In this document: positions 14,001 through 24,104 of the stretch, piece after piece
Layout: every line of letters starts with the position of its first letter
How positions within the stretch are numbered: the first letter of the stretch is position 1
Origin: Aspidapion aeneum
Lineage: Eukaryota > Arthropoda > Insecta > Coleoptera > Brentidae
Length of the DNA stretch: 64,000 bases
Direction: 5' to 3'
Assembly: GCA_963576565.1 (NCBI GenBank)
Contig: OY755038.1
Location: 203,829,013 to 203,893,012, forward strand
Made by a program: the position numbers and the translations under genes
The notes under the pieces: model-generated
Database searches by the model: none
What the model was told of the DNA's origin: nothing
Seen by the model: the letters and a program-made list of their open reading frames with translations, nothing else

Positions 14001-16036
14001 ATGGTGTCACAAATCTCCATCCTTCGAAACTGATCATCTGGAAAAATGTATAACGTTTTCTTTCCTTTAAAGGGTTAAGGATGAAATATCATCACCCAAA
14101 TCATTGGGAATTGCCTTACTGGAACTGGAAGGCAAAGCTTCTGCTGCGGCACAAATTATAGTTTCCTATAGGTGCCATAGAGATCATTGTAGGTGCCTCT
14201 TCACCGCTGCATTTGTGGCAAAAATTGACACACATGAAATATCATCACCCAAATCATTGGGAATTGCCTTACTGGAACTGGAAGGCAAAGCTTCTGCTGC
14301 GGCACAAATTATAGTTTCCTATAGGTGCCATAGAGATCATTGTAGGTGCCTCTTCACCGCTGCATTTGTGGCAAAAATTGACACATCCTGTTTGTTGAAA
14401 ATGGGTCACTATTTTTTGGACCGTGCTACGTCTTGGAATATCCCTTCCCTCAAACGTGACAACCAATAAATTTGCCACATCTTGACAGTTATTTCCCCTG
14501 AAATACCATTGAACATCTGTACTTCTTCCTGAACGCTAAATATAATATGCGGCATGGCTTGAGCTAGAATTTGCGTGATATCCACTTCTCACCTGTTTCG
14601 CTACACACGACGGAATGACTAAAAACTTCGTGAAGACGAGAGGTCACGATGTATTCCCCTAGTTTTCCACTACCGGCCCGAAGACGGGTCTGAAACCGCG
14701 AAACATATTTCAAGACAACGCCAAAAATATATTTTTCTTTCTTTTACATCTCTCTTACACACATTAAGCACAGCAAGCAGTCTATGACTCCTAAAGCTTT
14801 TAACCATGCTGTATTATATATTTTTATTCTATATATTTTTTTTAATTTGAAAAATTACACTAGATTCTGTTCTTTGCTTCTCAAAATGAAACAAAAACCT
14901 TGAATGTTAAATATACAGGGTCTTATTGAATAAGGTGGTAATAGTCTAAAAAGTTAAGACGTTTAGGACATAATATGTTCTTATGAAGTTTTTTGTTATT
15001 AGAATTACCTGCTTTAATTTTGGACCCTTATTCAAGAACACCATTCATTTTATTTTAAATAAATAGTAAACGTATTAACAACCCGTTTTCTACGAGGCAC
15101 CTTGATGTTGCATTTCTCAAAAATTGCATATATCTATATACAGGGTACTTCTAAATCCCATGTACCAACGAAAATTCTGTGACCTTTTATCTACAGTGTA
15201 TATTTTTTTTAACATATTTCTTTTATAGCACTTGAAGTTTTTTAGATATGTAGCTCAAACCTGCAACATAAATTATATTAACTTCATTCGGTATGTCAAC
15301 TAATACTTAGAATATACAGAGGGATATTTTTGCAAAGGCCATGCTTGTTTATCCTTCCTGAACATATTTGCGGTTCACCACTGGTAAATTCTAAAATACC
15401 CTTTTTATTTATCTAGAAACTTTTTGGTATCTTACAAGTTTTTCATACCTGCGATCGTTATACATTTCCACATATAGAGCTCCCAAGAGGACAATGGGAC
15501 TAAAAATAAAAAAATTTCTACGAGAAATAACTCTTCATAAAAAGTTCTGCTTGTTTTGGAAAGTCCATTACCATAGTTTAAATTTGAAAATATGAACAAG
15601 GGGGTCTAGAAACAATAAAACGTGAAACACTGTTAAGAGTAAACTACCTTCATTTTTCGTTTTGACACCTTGCCTCTCACTTCTATTTCCCTCTTTCTGT
15701 AATAGAAAAAGATGTATAGATAGATAAATTGTATATTTATCTCTTTCTATTAGAGAAATAGAATAATAGAAGTGAGCGACAAGAAGTTAAACTGTGGATA
15801 AGGCCTAAGTCTAAAATTTTAATTCAGTATTACAAATTTAATTTTCGTTATAAAGTTCAGAATCACCCCTATTGATTTTGTATGGAAAATTCAGGAAAAC
15901 ACTGGTATATAAGCAGGATTTAAAAGTGATCTTTTTTTAGCCTACTCCTGCAGCCATGGAAGTTGAAGAGGAACCAGCAGGTGAAGAAGAAGATTCTGAA
16001 ATGACTGATACCGGTGAAGCAGCCAATGAATGTTAA
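2010..16036 (+). CDS. AQR: RNA helicase aquarius (intron-binding protein), C-terminal ten exons, 5' part outside window
   Basis: Aquarius is the SF1 helicase-like intron-binding protein of the spliceosome, acting in the nucleus. Ten exons: 2010-2131, 2581-2692, 3800-3955, 5162-5333, 6046-6216, 7534-7731, 9842-10015, 10407-10518, 12199-12320, 15941-16036 (TAA). All junctions keep frame and encode the last 477 residues or so. The match to animal Aquarius is strong: [20 protein letters not shown] in exon 1, the motif II region [11 protein letters not shown] in exon 2, [20 protein letters not shown] in exon 3, [13 protein letters not shown] in exon 4, [16 protein letters not shown] in exon 5, and motifs V-VI ([33 protein letters not shown]) in exon 6. 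The ATP-binding P-loop lies upstream of the window. The last three exons encode a poorly conserved, Glu-rich acidic tail, as in other Aquarius proteins. The intron after exon 8 starts with GC. Confidence 0.95.
6400..6990. repeat. Imperfect direct repeat, about 300 bp period, in an AQR intron
   Basis: Blocks such as TTGTTTTGAAGATCTCTTGAA (about 6482 and 6782), TTTTTGGCTGTCTTAAGAT (about 6607 and 6908) and GGATAATGAATCGAGTG recur in the same order, roughly 300 bp apart. The copies have diverged. No coding capacity. Confidence 0.6.
7755..8680 (-). mobile_element. RTE-like non-LTR retrotransposon fragment (endonuclease end and linker), antisense inside AQR
   Basis: On the minus strand, broken frames encode the end of an APE-type endonuclease: APSEDE, then [12 protein letters not shown] (the conserved GDLN/GDFN element with catalytic Asp and Asn), then [18 protein letters not shown]. 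After a frameshift come [17 protein letters not shown] (the SDH-like motif region, here SDY) and, nearer 8140-8040, [20 protein letters not shown], the linker before the reverse transcriptase. The reverse transcriptase itself is absent, so both ends are truncated. Several stops and shifts show it is dead. It lies wholly within the intron between AQR exons 6 and 7. Confidence 0.8.
10519..10524 (+). other. Non-canonical GC donor splice site in AQR
   Basis: The AQR exon 10407-10518 ends GACGAAGAAG and is followed by GCAAGT. The next acceptor (TTCAG before 12199) restores the reading frame exactly, joining two acidic stretches. No alternative GT donor that fits was seen nearby. GC-AG introns are a known minority class in animals, and AAG|GCAAGT is their typical donor consensus. 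Confidence 0.75.
11031..11640. repeat. Four-copy tandem array, about 190 bp period, in an AQR intron
   Basis: The block CAGTTTATT..AAACCATCATC recurs at about 11037, 11187, 11378 and 11569 (spacings 150, 191, 191). Each is followed by a shared body containing GGCATTTGTTGTAATTTAAAT (from the second line of the body) and TCAATAAAAATC. The first unit is shorter. The array abuts the tRNA-like SINE head at 11633-11712. Confidence 0.8.
11633..11712 (-). mobile_element. tRNA-derived SINE head
   Basis: Read on the minus strand this has a perfect pol III B box (GGTTCGAATCC at about 11660-11650) and an A-box-like GAGCTCAGTGCGTA upstream, spaced as in a tRNA, starting GTGAGGCCCTGGGAGC. It does not fold as an intact tRNA, so a SINE promoter head is the better call. 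The tandem array 11031-11640 lies in the position expected for the SINE body. Confidence 0.65.
12344..12990. mobile_element. MITE with 19-bp terminal inverted repeats
   Basis: ATACCTGTTTTACACTGAC at 12344-12362 is matched exactly by its inverse at 12972-12990. The 647-bp element has no open frame. It sits just inside the intron following the AQR exon that ends at 12320. Family unassigned: no unambiguous target duplication. Confidence 0.75.
13430..14545 (-). pseudogene. Decayed mariner-type DDE transposase (antisense in AQR intron)
   Basis: Minus-strand fragments recall the insect helix-turn-helix/DDE transposases of the IS630-Tc1-mariner class. Near 14480-14380 there is an N-terminal HTH-like piece ([18 protein letters not shown]). 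Near 13985-13930 there is [18 protein letters not shown], resembling the second catalytic Asp region. Near 13665-13630 there is [14 protein letters not shown], corresponding to the usual SPDLTPLDFFLWG, and finally NGGIFENLI near 13470. Frames are broken by many stops, and an internal 153-bp block is duplicated, so it is inactive. Confidence 0.65.
14081..14386. repeat. Two-copy tandem duplication, 153 bp period
   Basis: The 153 bp starting ATGAAATATCATCACCCAAA at 14081 are repeated essentially identically from 14234. The duplication lies inside the decayed transposase, and the near-identity of the copies shows it happened long after the transposase died. Confidence 0.9.
15665..15781. repeat. 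Hairpin-forming inverted repeat
   Basis: CTCACTTCTATTT at about 15675 pairs with the inverse (AATAGAAGTGAG) at about 15763-15776, and CTTTCTGTAATAGAAAAAGAT pairs with ATCTCTTTCTATTAGAGAAA. Probably a small MITE; lies in the last AQR intron. Confidence 0.5.
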
Positions 16037-16097
16037 AATAATGTTTTGTAAGAATTAAGTATTATTTTTACTTTTTCACTGTTTAGTGAATTAATTG

Positions 16098-16103
16098 ATT
16101 AAA
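16098..16103 (+). promoter_or_regulatory. Candidate AQR poly(A) signal (ATTAAA)
   Basis: An ATTAAA hexamer lies 62 bp after the AQR stop codon. ATTAAA is the commonest variant of the animal poly(A) signal. No transcript end can be seen from sequence alone. Confidence 0.45.
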
Positions 16104-16968
16104 CATTTTAAGGCAAAAATATAAGGTCTGTTTTTTAATTTTGTTCGTATTTTTGACAGTCGTTTATGTTAATCTATCACCACGGTGACCTTGGATTTGG
16201 CTTTAAATTTGATGTTTATTTAAGGTCAAATCCGAACAAAATCTGTTCTGATTTCCATTTGCGCCGCCATTACAAAATGTGGGGTTTTAATTTTTTTTAA
16301 ATTGACCTTGGAATGATCTTGATTAAAATGCCTATTCGTTTTGCCTTACAGATCTGTTTTGCCTTTAGTTTTACAATTTGGAAATTTTTGTGGTTTAATA
16401 TGGTTTTTTCATATTTTTAGGCAAAAATAGACCTACTGAAAAAAGTTATATTCAAACCTATATAGGTATATTAAAAAGATTTAAAACCAAACGCGGATTT
16501 GATTGTAATTACCCCCACCCCCCCGAAAAAATATGTGGACGTTTAGTTAATAAATATCGGGCTAACCGCATAATTAACCCCGCTAGAAAAAAAAATTATT
16601 GCATAAATAGTGTTACCATCGACCATTCCCCCCCCCCCCTAGATTTTGGGCCAGCTCCGCGCTTGTCTACAACTTTTGTTTGAACTATTTCTGTACTTCA
16701 AATTTGCGTACACAAAACTGTGTTTTTGTTTTAGATTTTTATATTCTACACTTTTTCACGAAACTCATTGAAACCTTAGGTAGTACCTTTTTTTGTCTTT
16801 AACACGTTTATAATTTGCTAATTAAAATTTTTTATTTTTACATGTTTTTTTGATTTTAAACCTAAAATTTAAAATTTTTATCTAAAAATGCCCAACTTCT
16901 GAAAATAGTTTAAATATAGTATATTTCATAACAAGAGAAGAAAGTGACAAATTTCCAACAAGCGTGAA

Positions 16969-17002
16969 TGTTGTGAACGAGGCGCTTGCCTCGTTCACAA
17001 CA
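16969..17002. repeat. Perfect 15-bp-arm hairpin with GCTT loop
   Basis: TGTTGTGAACGAGGC (16969-16983), a 4-nt loop, then its exact inverse at 16988-17002. The function is unknown. Confidence 0.8.
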
Positions 17003-17769
17003 AGTAAGTGTGTGATGAACCAAAATTATTAGGGTTTGAAAGTTTTAACAGGCAGCACACAAATCTTATTTAACCCAAAAAGAAAGATCATAAATTGTTT
17101 TAAAAGCAAGCAATAAGAAATCAAATGTCTAAAATAAAAATAAAAAAAACTGTTTATCAACAAAGTAAAATATCGAACCTATTTAAAAGAAAAACAAAAC
17201 TCACCTTTGACCATGCACTAAAATATACATCGTTGTATAATAGCAGTCACCTTAAGTTTTATTCTTTACCAAGGAACAAGTCACTATTTATCTGGCACAC
17301 ACTTTGGATTACTGACGATCCGATCGAAACGCGAGCCAGTGTAAAACTAAAATTGAAATTTATTTTATTAAACCAAGTAGGTGCTCAAACTTAGCAAAAT
17401 GCCTGTGAACTTAATAGATCAAAGATGATTATTGAAAATATTCTATTGACTGCTTTGTTTTAGCGAATATTGTACTAAAGTTTTGAAATGAAAATATAGG
17501 TATTTGTAACAGAATTTAAACTGCCTTTTAATACCAGCTCTCGTCAAAGCTAAGTACTCTAAGACGCCTACCTCAAAATAAATTTAATGTAACCGCAGAT
17601 AGGCAAAAGATGAATTTCTCGGCTCGACTTGACCAGCTTAAATGCGGGCTTTACAAGTGTAGGAAAGTTACGTTCGAGTTGTTTACGCTAGTTTTTCTAC
17701 GACTACTGTTCAACCATACTAATTTTTGTAACAATTGGTCTTTAATTTTGCACGAATTATATGAAACTG

Positions 17770-17905
17770 CTTTTCCGCACATATGTGGAAAAGTACTTTG
17801 CAACACATGTGCGGTAAAGTGTGGTAACAGTTAACAATAGAATACACCTTTCCATACATGTACAGAAAAGTACTTTTCCAAACATGTGCGGAAAAATTTC
17901 TGCAC
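17770..17905. repeat. Cluster of short palindromes around CACATGTG
   Basis: CCGCACATATGTGGAAAAGTAC, CAACACATGTGCGG, CCATACATGTACAG and CCAAACATGTGCGG occur in succession at about 45-50 bp spacing, each roughly self-complementary around (C)ACATGTG. A short degenerate tandem repeat; no gene. Confidence 0.55.
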
Positions 17906-18301
17906 ACGGGTGAAATTTAACGTTTTCTGAGGATGCAAATCGTGTGAAAGGTATATTTATTTTAAGATGGTGTAATAGTTATTTACCTAACAAGTGAGGA
18001 AAATAATACATTACCGCACGCGACGGCAGTTGGCCGAACGACGCACAGTGGTTTAAAATGGGTAAATTTCGGAGAAAAGTAAATATCTTTTAGAGTATTT
18101 ATCAGATAAAGTTAAAATTTTGTGAATATATTCAACACATAATTACCAATTTATTCTAGCTAATTCCACCCTCCCTCTCCCTTGCAGGGTGTGGGGTAAA
18201 AATTGTGTAATATAAATAAAAAGGTAAATAATTACTCAATATTACTAGCAATGGTTACTAACTTAGTAACCATTGTTACTAGTTTGATTAATTATTATTT
18301 T

Positions 18302-18456
18302 TTAACAAAAAAGTTTCACGGGCAAGACCTCAGAGGTAAAGGTAGCTACGGGGACGCGTTGGTTATGCTCGGGCTGAATGAAGCCTAATGAGGCAGAAAC
18401 GCGTCCCCGTAGCTACCTTTACCTCTGAGGTCTTGCCCGTGAAACTTTTTTGTTAA
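18302..18456. mobile_element. Snap-back element with 59-bp arms bounded by TTAA
   Basis: The arms 18302-18360 and 18398-18456 are essentially perfect inverse copies separated by a 37-nt loop. Both outer ends read TTAACAAAAAAG when viewed from outside. TTAA is the target site of piggyBac-type transposons, but because it is itself a palindrome it cannot be separated here from the element's ends. No coding capacity. Confidence 0.8.
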
Positions 18457-19649
18457 GACTTTTCTGAAAAACTACTTCCGCCCTCCTTTGTGTTATAACA
18501 TAGGCGTACTAAGGGTCGGGGACTGGATGGCCCTTGCTCCAAGGCCCCTGCAGTCCCTTAAATTTCCTTGTGGAATCAATCATAAAGTACTATCATCTTT
18601 GTTAAAATATTACTTTGCCCCCCCCCCCCCTTTAGGAATCTGGCAATTTCGTAGTAAACCAACAATTTATATCTTAAACTCTTATTTTTCACAAGAATAA
18701 AAAACTTTTTATGTCAAAAATATCCCACCTATGTACAGGGTCGTCGTTTCGAAAGTTCCACATGGATTTTTTTTTATTACTTGTCAGATAAAGATAATTC
18801 AAGAATTAAATTACTCATTTTACATACATTTTCAGTTTTTTCCTTAATCACACTTATCAGGATGGGAGGTCCTTTTTTGCAGCAGGACATCTTGTATTCT
18901 TAAGCGGTTCTTGAGTAAAATATAAAATAATTTGCCATAAGGGCAATGTGTTAGCCAAGTGAAAATACTTCGCTAATTCCTTGTTCAACACATTGCTCTC
19001 TCAAGACAAGGTGCATTACATCAAAGATGGAATTTGATTGATTGATTTTTTTAAACTGCTTAAGTTCAGTTTCCTGGCAAATTTTTCCATATTGTTTTTT
19101 AATTTTTACTACACCATCTAAAAATGTTTTAACAAAAACCACGGCTTTCCCAAAAGAAACGGATTCTCTGGCATTTTTGGATAAGAATGAAAACTAGACA
19201 AATTCCGCAAAAGTTAGACTGCTACTAGTTAAATATTTTTAAAAGTAATCAAACTCCACAGAAGTAGTTGAATTACTAAAAGTAGTTAAAACCAAGTAGT
19301 TAACTACTTTGTGAAGTACTTTTTGCGATTATTTGATGCAGAATAAAAGTAATCAGAGTACTACTTTTACAGAAAAAGTAGTTAACTACTTGTGTAGTTA
19401 CTATTTTTGCTGTTAACTATTATACTGCCCAACTGTGCTGTGTATACATCGTGTCACGTAACCTCTTTGTGGTTTTTTTGCAGTAGAATTTTATGTTTTT
19501 TTTGTCTTTACCATTGAGTTGTATAACTCAGATACCCTGTAAGCACAGAACACCAAACTGTAAGCACTTAAGCGCGATTCTGGGTTTATTTTATTTGTCC
19601 TTGTTGCTCACATGCAAAACAACAAAGCAAGAGAATGGATTAGCTAAGG

Positions 19650-19811
19650 GAGCGCTCTTAAATTGCGTAACGGAAAAATTCCGGATTTTTGACCCCCACC
19701 CCCCCTGGTAACGCATTTTCAAGAAAAAATATATTAAAAGAACATTGAGTGTAACGCAAGGCCAAACCCCCCCTCCCCCCTTGAGCGTTACGTAATTTAA
19801 GGATAAGCTCT
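19650..19811. mobile_element. Short MITE with GCGTAACG-type inverted ends
   Basis: GAGCGCTCTTAAATTGCGTAACG at 19650 is matched, imperfectly and inverted, by CGTTACGTAATTTAAGGATAAGCTC ending at 19811. Inside, CCCCCACCCCCCC and CCCCCCCTCCCCCC tracts flank the centre. Diverged, non-coding. Confidence 0.6.
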
Positions 19812-19817
19812 GTTACG

Positions 19818-19850
19818 GCATGGTGCCTAGGCACCGTGCTGTTACGGTGC
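19818..19850. repeat. Near-perfect palindrome centred on CCTAGG
   Basis: GCATGGTGCCTAGGCACCGTGC is self-complementary except for one base pair, and is itself flanked by GTTACGG on both sides (GTTACGGCATGG.../...GTGCTGTTACGG). Confidence 0.55.
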
Positions 19851-20138
19851 ATCTAGGGGTTAGTACCATTTAAGCAATCCAACTTTATAAAGTCAGTGGT
19901 TTAATTTAAAAATAATTCTAGCGCTTTTTACAAAAACAGTGTTAAAAAATGGAATTTTCATATTTATTTTAATTTTTATCTGTACCCAGCATAATATACT
20001 AATCATTTATGCCATTTTTTAATGTAAATTTTTTAATTTGTCGATCTTGTCGATACATCTAAATCGTCCATCCCTATTTTACACAAGTTTACTGGCTGAC
20101 TGTGTTTTTTGCATTTCGTTGCAAGCTTCTTGCTCCTC

Positions 20139-21800
20139 TTTTAAACACGAGTCGTTAAATACCGAGATGAATTCCATCAAAGGAGCATGCGCCAAAATTA
20201 ACGTCAAAATGTCTAATTTAAATTATTGGCGCGAATACCGGGATTGGCGCGAGATCGAAGAGCTTAACGTATAATAAAAAATTCAAGGTATAAAATAATG
20301 GTCAATTCTAATTTTTAGGTATGATTTTATGTAGGTACCGGGTAGTTTTTTATAACCGGAGCACTCAGCAACTTTATCATTGAAAATAAAGGGCTATAAT
20401 AAATTGTAGATTTTTTTTGGTTAATTATGATGATGATGAACTTTAAAAGCCAACATAATTTTTTTCTATCCGTCACCATGTACAGGGTGTCCCAAATTCG
20501 ATGTTTTTGGGGAGTTTCGGGTATTTCTAGAGGAACTAAAAAAACCTCATCAACGTTTGCGACACTCAAATTTCAAAAGAACCTTAAAGGTGAAAATCTC
20601 ATTTTGATATAGCAAGCCGTTTTTAAACTACGGGGTGTTTTTAAAAAGTCTGCATTTTGGGAAGGGGTCTATAACTTGTTTATTTATTAATATTTTTATT
20701 TCTGTGAAAACATTCTTTAGACACTTTTTTAAGAGGAATTCAACTGTTAAATTAAATTTCATTTGTCACGTTTAGTTTTTGAGATATCACATAAAATTAA
20801 TTTTTCTTTATGGGATTAGTGGGATTTCTTTATATTTTTGTTTTTTTTTATTTTTACCACATATTTTAGTTTGCTTAATATTAAAAAATAATAAAGAGGT
20901 GATTAAAAAATAAAAATAAAGAAAACAATAAAAAAAATTAAAAATTAAAATATTGAGTGTGATACATCATTTTAAAGGAAATTTTAGAGAGAGTTTTAGA
21001 GTTATTCTGTAAGAAAAATAACAACTTTATGCAATATTTTAAAAACCAAAAGAGATAAATAAAAACCGTTGACATCTGTCAATTCTTCAAGAAAAGATCT
21101 ATAAGAAAGCTATTTACACAAAAGCAAAATGCAGACAAAAACACTCCGTAGCTTAAAAACGGCTTGCTATATCTAAATGTAGTTTTCACCTTTAGGCTTC
21201 TCTTAAAATTTGAGCGTCGCAAAGGGGGCTCAGTTTTTTTCTTTCTCCCCTAGAAATACCCGACACCACAAAAAAACAACGAATTTGGGACACCCTGTAC
21301 AGGGTGTGACAATAAAGTCGATTTTTTGAGAGGGAACACCCTGTATATTTTTGCATTTTAAGATTCGTCTTTTCTTTTTGATTTCAAACATATACAATAT
21401 CTAAGTGCTGCGATTAATATTTTTTGAGGTATATGCAGTATTTCTTCTATATGCATTTCACGTTTATTTTGTTTTGCCATGGGAGTATTGACAAATTTAA
21501 ATGCGCTAAATCTTTAAAAAAATGTTTATCGTATCATAGACATACAGTAGAACCCCGATGACAGTGTTTATTCAAATTAAATTGGGCAATAAATAATTTG
21601 TCACACAACTTGCACGTCACCGGCATTTTCACAGAACAAAAACGACGAATTTTCATCAAAAAGAACTGGGAATTATTAAAGTTTTGCTGTATAAAACCAT
21701 ACTGAAATATCTCTCAGTTGATTGGTTGGCAGAAGTGAGAGATCCACGCTTGCGCACGGCTTGGAATTCATCTCGGTATTTAACGACTCGTTTTTAAACA
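20139..21800. mobile_element. Outer inverted repeat enclosing the 20481-21299 MITE
   Basis: The block around ACGAGTCGTTAAATACCGAG (20148-20167, continuing ATGAATTCCA) is found inverted at 21749-21800 (TTGGAATTCATCTCGGTATT, then TAACGACTCG). About 50 bp per arm. It surrounds the mariner-like foldback element, so that element probably inserted into an older palindromic element. A pogo/Tigger-like end (CAGTAGAACCCCGAT at about 21547) lies between them. Confidence 0.5.
20481..21299. mobile_element. Foldback MITE with TACAGGGTGTCCC ends
   Basis: About 170 bp at the left end, from TACAGGGTGTCCCAAATTCG, recur inverted at the right end, finishing GAATTTGGGACACCCTGTA. The ends fit a TA target duplication (mariner-like), though TA cannot be separated from the palindromic ends. 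The AT-rich centre contains no transposase. A diverged second copy lies at 45054-46130. Confidence 0.75.
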
Positions 21801-22343
21801 GCTGATTGTCAAAACAATGGGTGATTTGTTGGCAAGTAGTTTTTGAATTTTTTTTTTCTTTTTACAAACTAATTTGGAAAACGCTACGAGTTAAGGCGTT
21901 TGTGGTTTTCGTTGATAAGTGCTTTATTAAATTTTTATTGTAGGTAAGAAATTACAGCCTTTACACTAGAATCAAAAAATAGTGAAACATATGGACTAAG
22001 GTAAAAATGAAAGGCAATGATATAAATAAATGTAGTGCCTTGTTAAAAAACTAAACTTTAGCAACTAATGGTTCATTTAAGTCAAAAGAAAATTCCAGGA
22101 GACACTACATGAAAAAGGTGCCAGGGACTGAATATAATATGTACCTACAGAAAAATTTTGTTTGTGGTGTTCATGGCCTATTCATACTCATTTTTAAGAT
22201 CCTTTTGTAAACATTTTTAACTGTCCACTTGATTAATTGATCGTTTTATTTGAAAATAAGGAATTTATTAAATTATTTTCAACATTTAGGGGGGGGGGGG
22301 GCAAAATCCAAATATCACTGTTGTGACCTCGAAATGTTGACAG

Positions 22344-22379
22344 CAATGAACTTGTAAACCGCTTTTTACAAGTTCATTG
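22344..22379. repeat. Perfect 15-bp-arm hairpin, 6-nt loop
   Basis: CAATGAACTTGTAAA (22344-22358), loop CCGCTT, then the exact inverse at 22365-22379. Similar in size to the hairpin at 16969; no known function. Confidence 0.75.
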
Positions 22380-24104
22380 GTTGACAGGGGCTGAGATATT
22401 CAACATCGCGACGAAATTTTAAATTGCTGCTCTAAAGCACAAATTAAAACAGGTAGGTAAAATTCCCTTTTTGCCAACATATAAATCCATGGAGACTGAT
22501 AACAAACTCTCCAGCGGCCTTCGTTAATTGAAATAATTTAAAAAGTTTGAAAAAATACCCATGTTTTTCCCAAGATTTATTAAATTTTTTTAAAACTAAT
22601 GTTTACAGGAAAAGGTGTTACCTATATTTTATTATAGCCAATAAAATTTTCTTTAAAATGGTGTACAATTAATGTGATCGGATTTGTTTCATAATTAAAA
22701 CTTTAAGGGCATCCATAAATTAAATCAATTTAAAAAAAACCACAAAATAAACAACAAACAACACATTTTATCTAATTTTCTCAGAAACAGCTTAATATGA
22801 AAAAATTAATACTATACTTCATTGTACAAATTCCCTGTGTGTGAAACTCGGTGGGGCTTCCCTTATAATAAACTCTTCAGCAACGTGACATCCATAAATA
22901 GGGGTGATATAAAAAAATCACCAAACTAATCAATTTTTTTGCATGTTTTATCCAATTTTCTTAAAAACTAAGCTTACGACAAAATGTCTTTCTAACTTTT
23001 CATGGCACAATGAAATTTCCTTTTAAATGGTGTATCACAAAATGTGATAGAAAATATGCCTAACTCTCCAGGGACGTCAGTATAGTAGTAGCTAATTCAT
23101 TTTGTCCTTAGTATGCCTCGACTGAACTCAATAAAATTGATTTTTTTTAAAATATAATTAATATATTAGTACCTTAATATCTTACTCTATTAATTTTATT
23201 AACTGTATTCAAATTTTTTTGGTAGGTTTTTTATACAAAAGGTATATGTAATGTTATAATCTATATAAATTAGTTCTTATATGTAAAATAATCACTGTAT
23301 AAATTTTTCTACCGAGGTGGTTATATGGAAGAGCGTAGTTATACGAATATCGCCACCTCCAAAAAAAGTAAAGGCACTTTATTATTATTATTATTATTCT
23401 ATTAGGGTCACTCTCAAAAATTACCAAAAAATCATTTTTGTAAAATTCTCTTACAAATGAAGGTCTTTAGGATAGAATAAGTTAAAAAGTAATTTTGTTT
23501 CATAAGAAGCATATTTTTCTTTAAAAATACATAAAATATGTAACAAAAATTGATTATTTTGTTTTTTTTTTAAATTTATTTTTGTAAGTACGACCCTGGA
23601 GACTTTTCTGTGAAATAAACCCCACACTATATTACAGCTTTTAATAGGAATATGTATTTTCTACAATAAAGTATACATATTTTTTCCCAAGAAGTGTAGT
23701 TTTTGAGAAAATGTTATGGTTTTTCAAAATAATCCCAATTTACGGATGCTACTGAAGAGCTACTGGCTTTTCCTAACCTTATCGACACATACATTGTTGG
23801 AAAGGGATTTCTGTTCTCTACAAAAAACTGTTCTTTGCAATTTTCGATAAAAAAGTTTCAAGAAAATTGAATAAAACTGAAAAAAAAACGGGGGTTTGGG
23901 GGGGGATTTTCTCCGTCCCAGTCGACATTTGGAGTTGGCAACAGTGATATTCGGATTCAGCGGGGCCAAGTTAGGGGGAAAGGGTTGTTGTTAAAAAGTA
24001 ATATAATTTGCTTGTAGACCAAAAACAGAGAGTCTTTTCAAATTTTTTGCTCTAACTAATTGTAATATGTCCTCAAATCGTCTATTTTTAGGTTTACCAT
24101 AAAA

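Larger units (their letters stand above)
16037..24104. other. Intergenic region AQR-UBA5 (no coding gene recognised)
   Basis: No conserved protein segment was found in any frame. The region holds several inverted-repeat elements (listed separately), homopolymer tracts of C or G (16515, 16629, 18618, 22290), a (TTA)n run near 23380, and a cluster of AGTAGTTAACTACTT-type palindromic motifs at 19230-19400. The UBA5 promoter and possibly a non-coding first exon should lie in its right part. An acceptor-like TTTTTAG at 24085-24091 precedes the UBA5 start, hinting that the 5' UTR is spliced. Confidence 0.6.

Noticed and set aside
14104..14469. 121-codon plus-strand frame with an internal repeat
   Set aside because: Antisense of the decayed transposase; the repeat is the 153-bp tandem duplication.
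21890..21960. Possible non-coding first exon of UBA5 ending TTGTAG before GTAAGA
   Set aside because: A donor-like sequence alone, 2 kb from the start codon, is too weak without transcript data.
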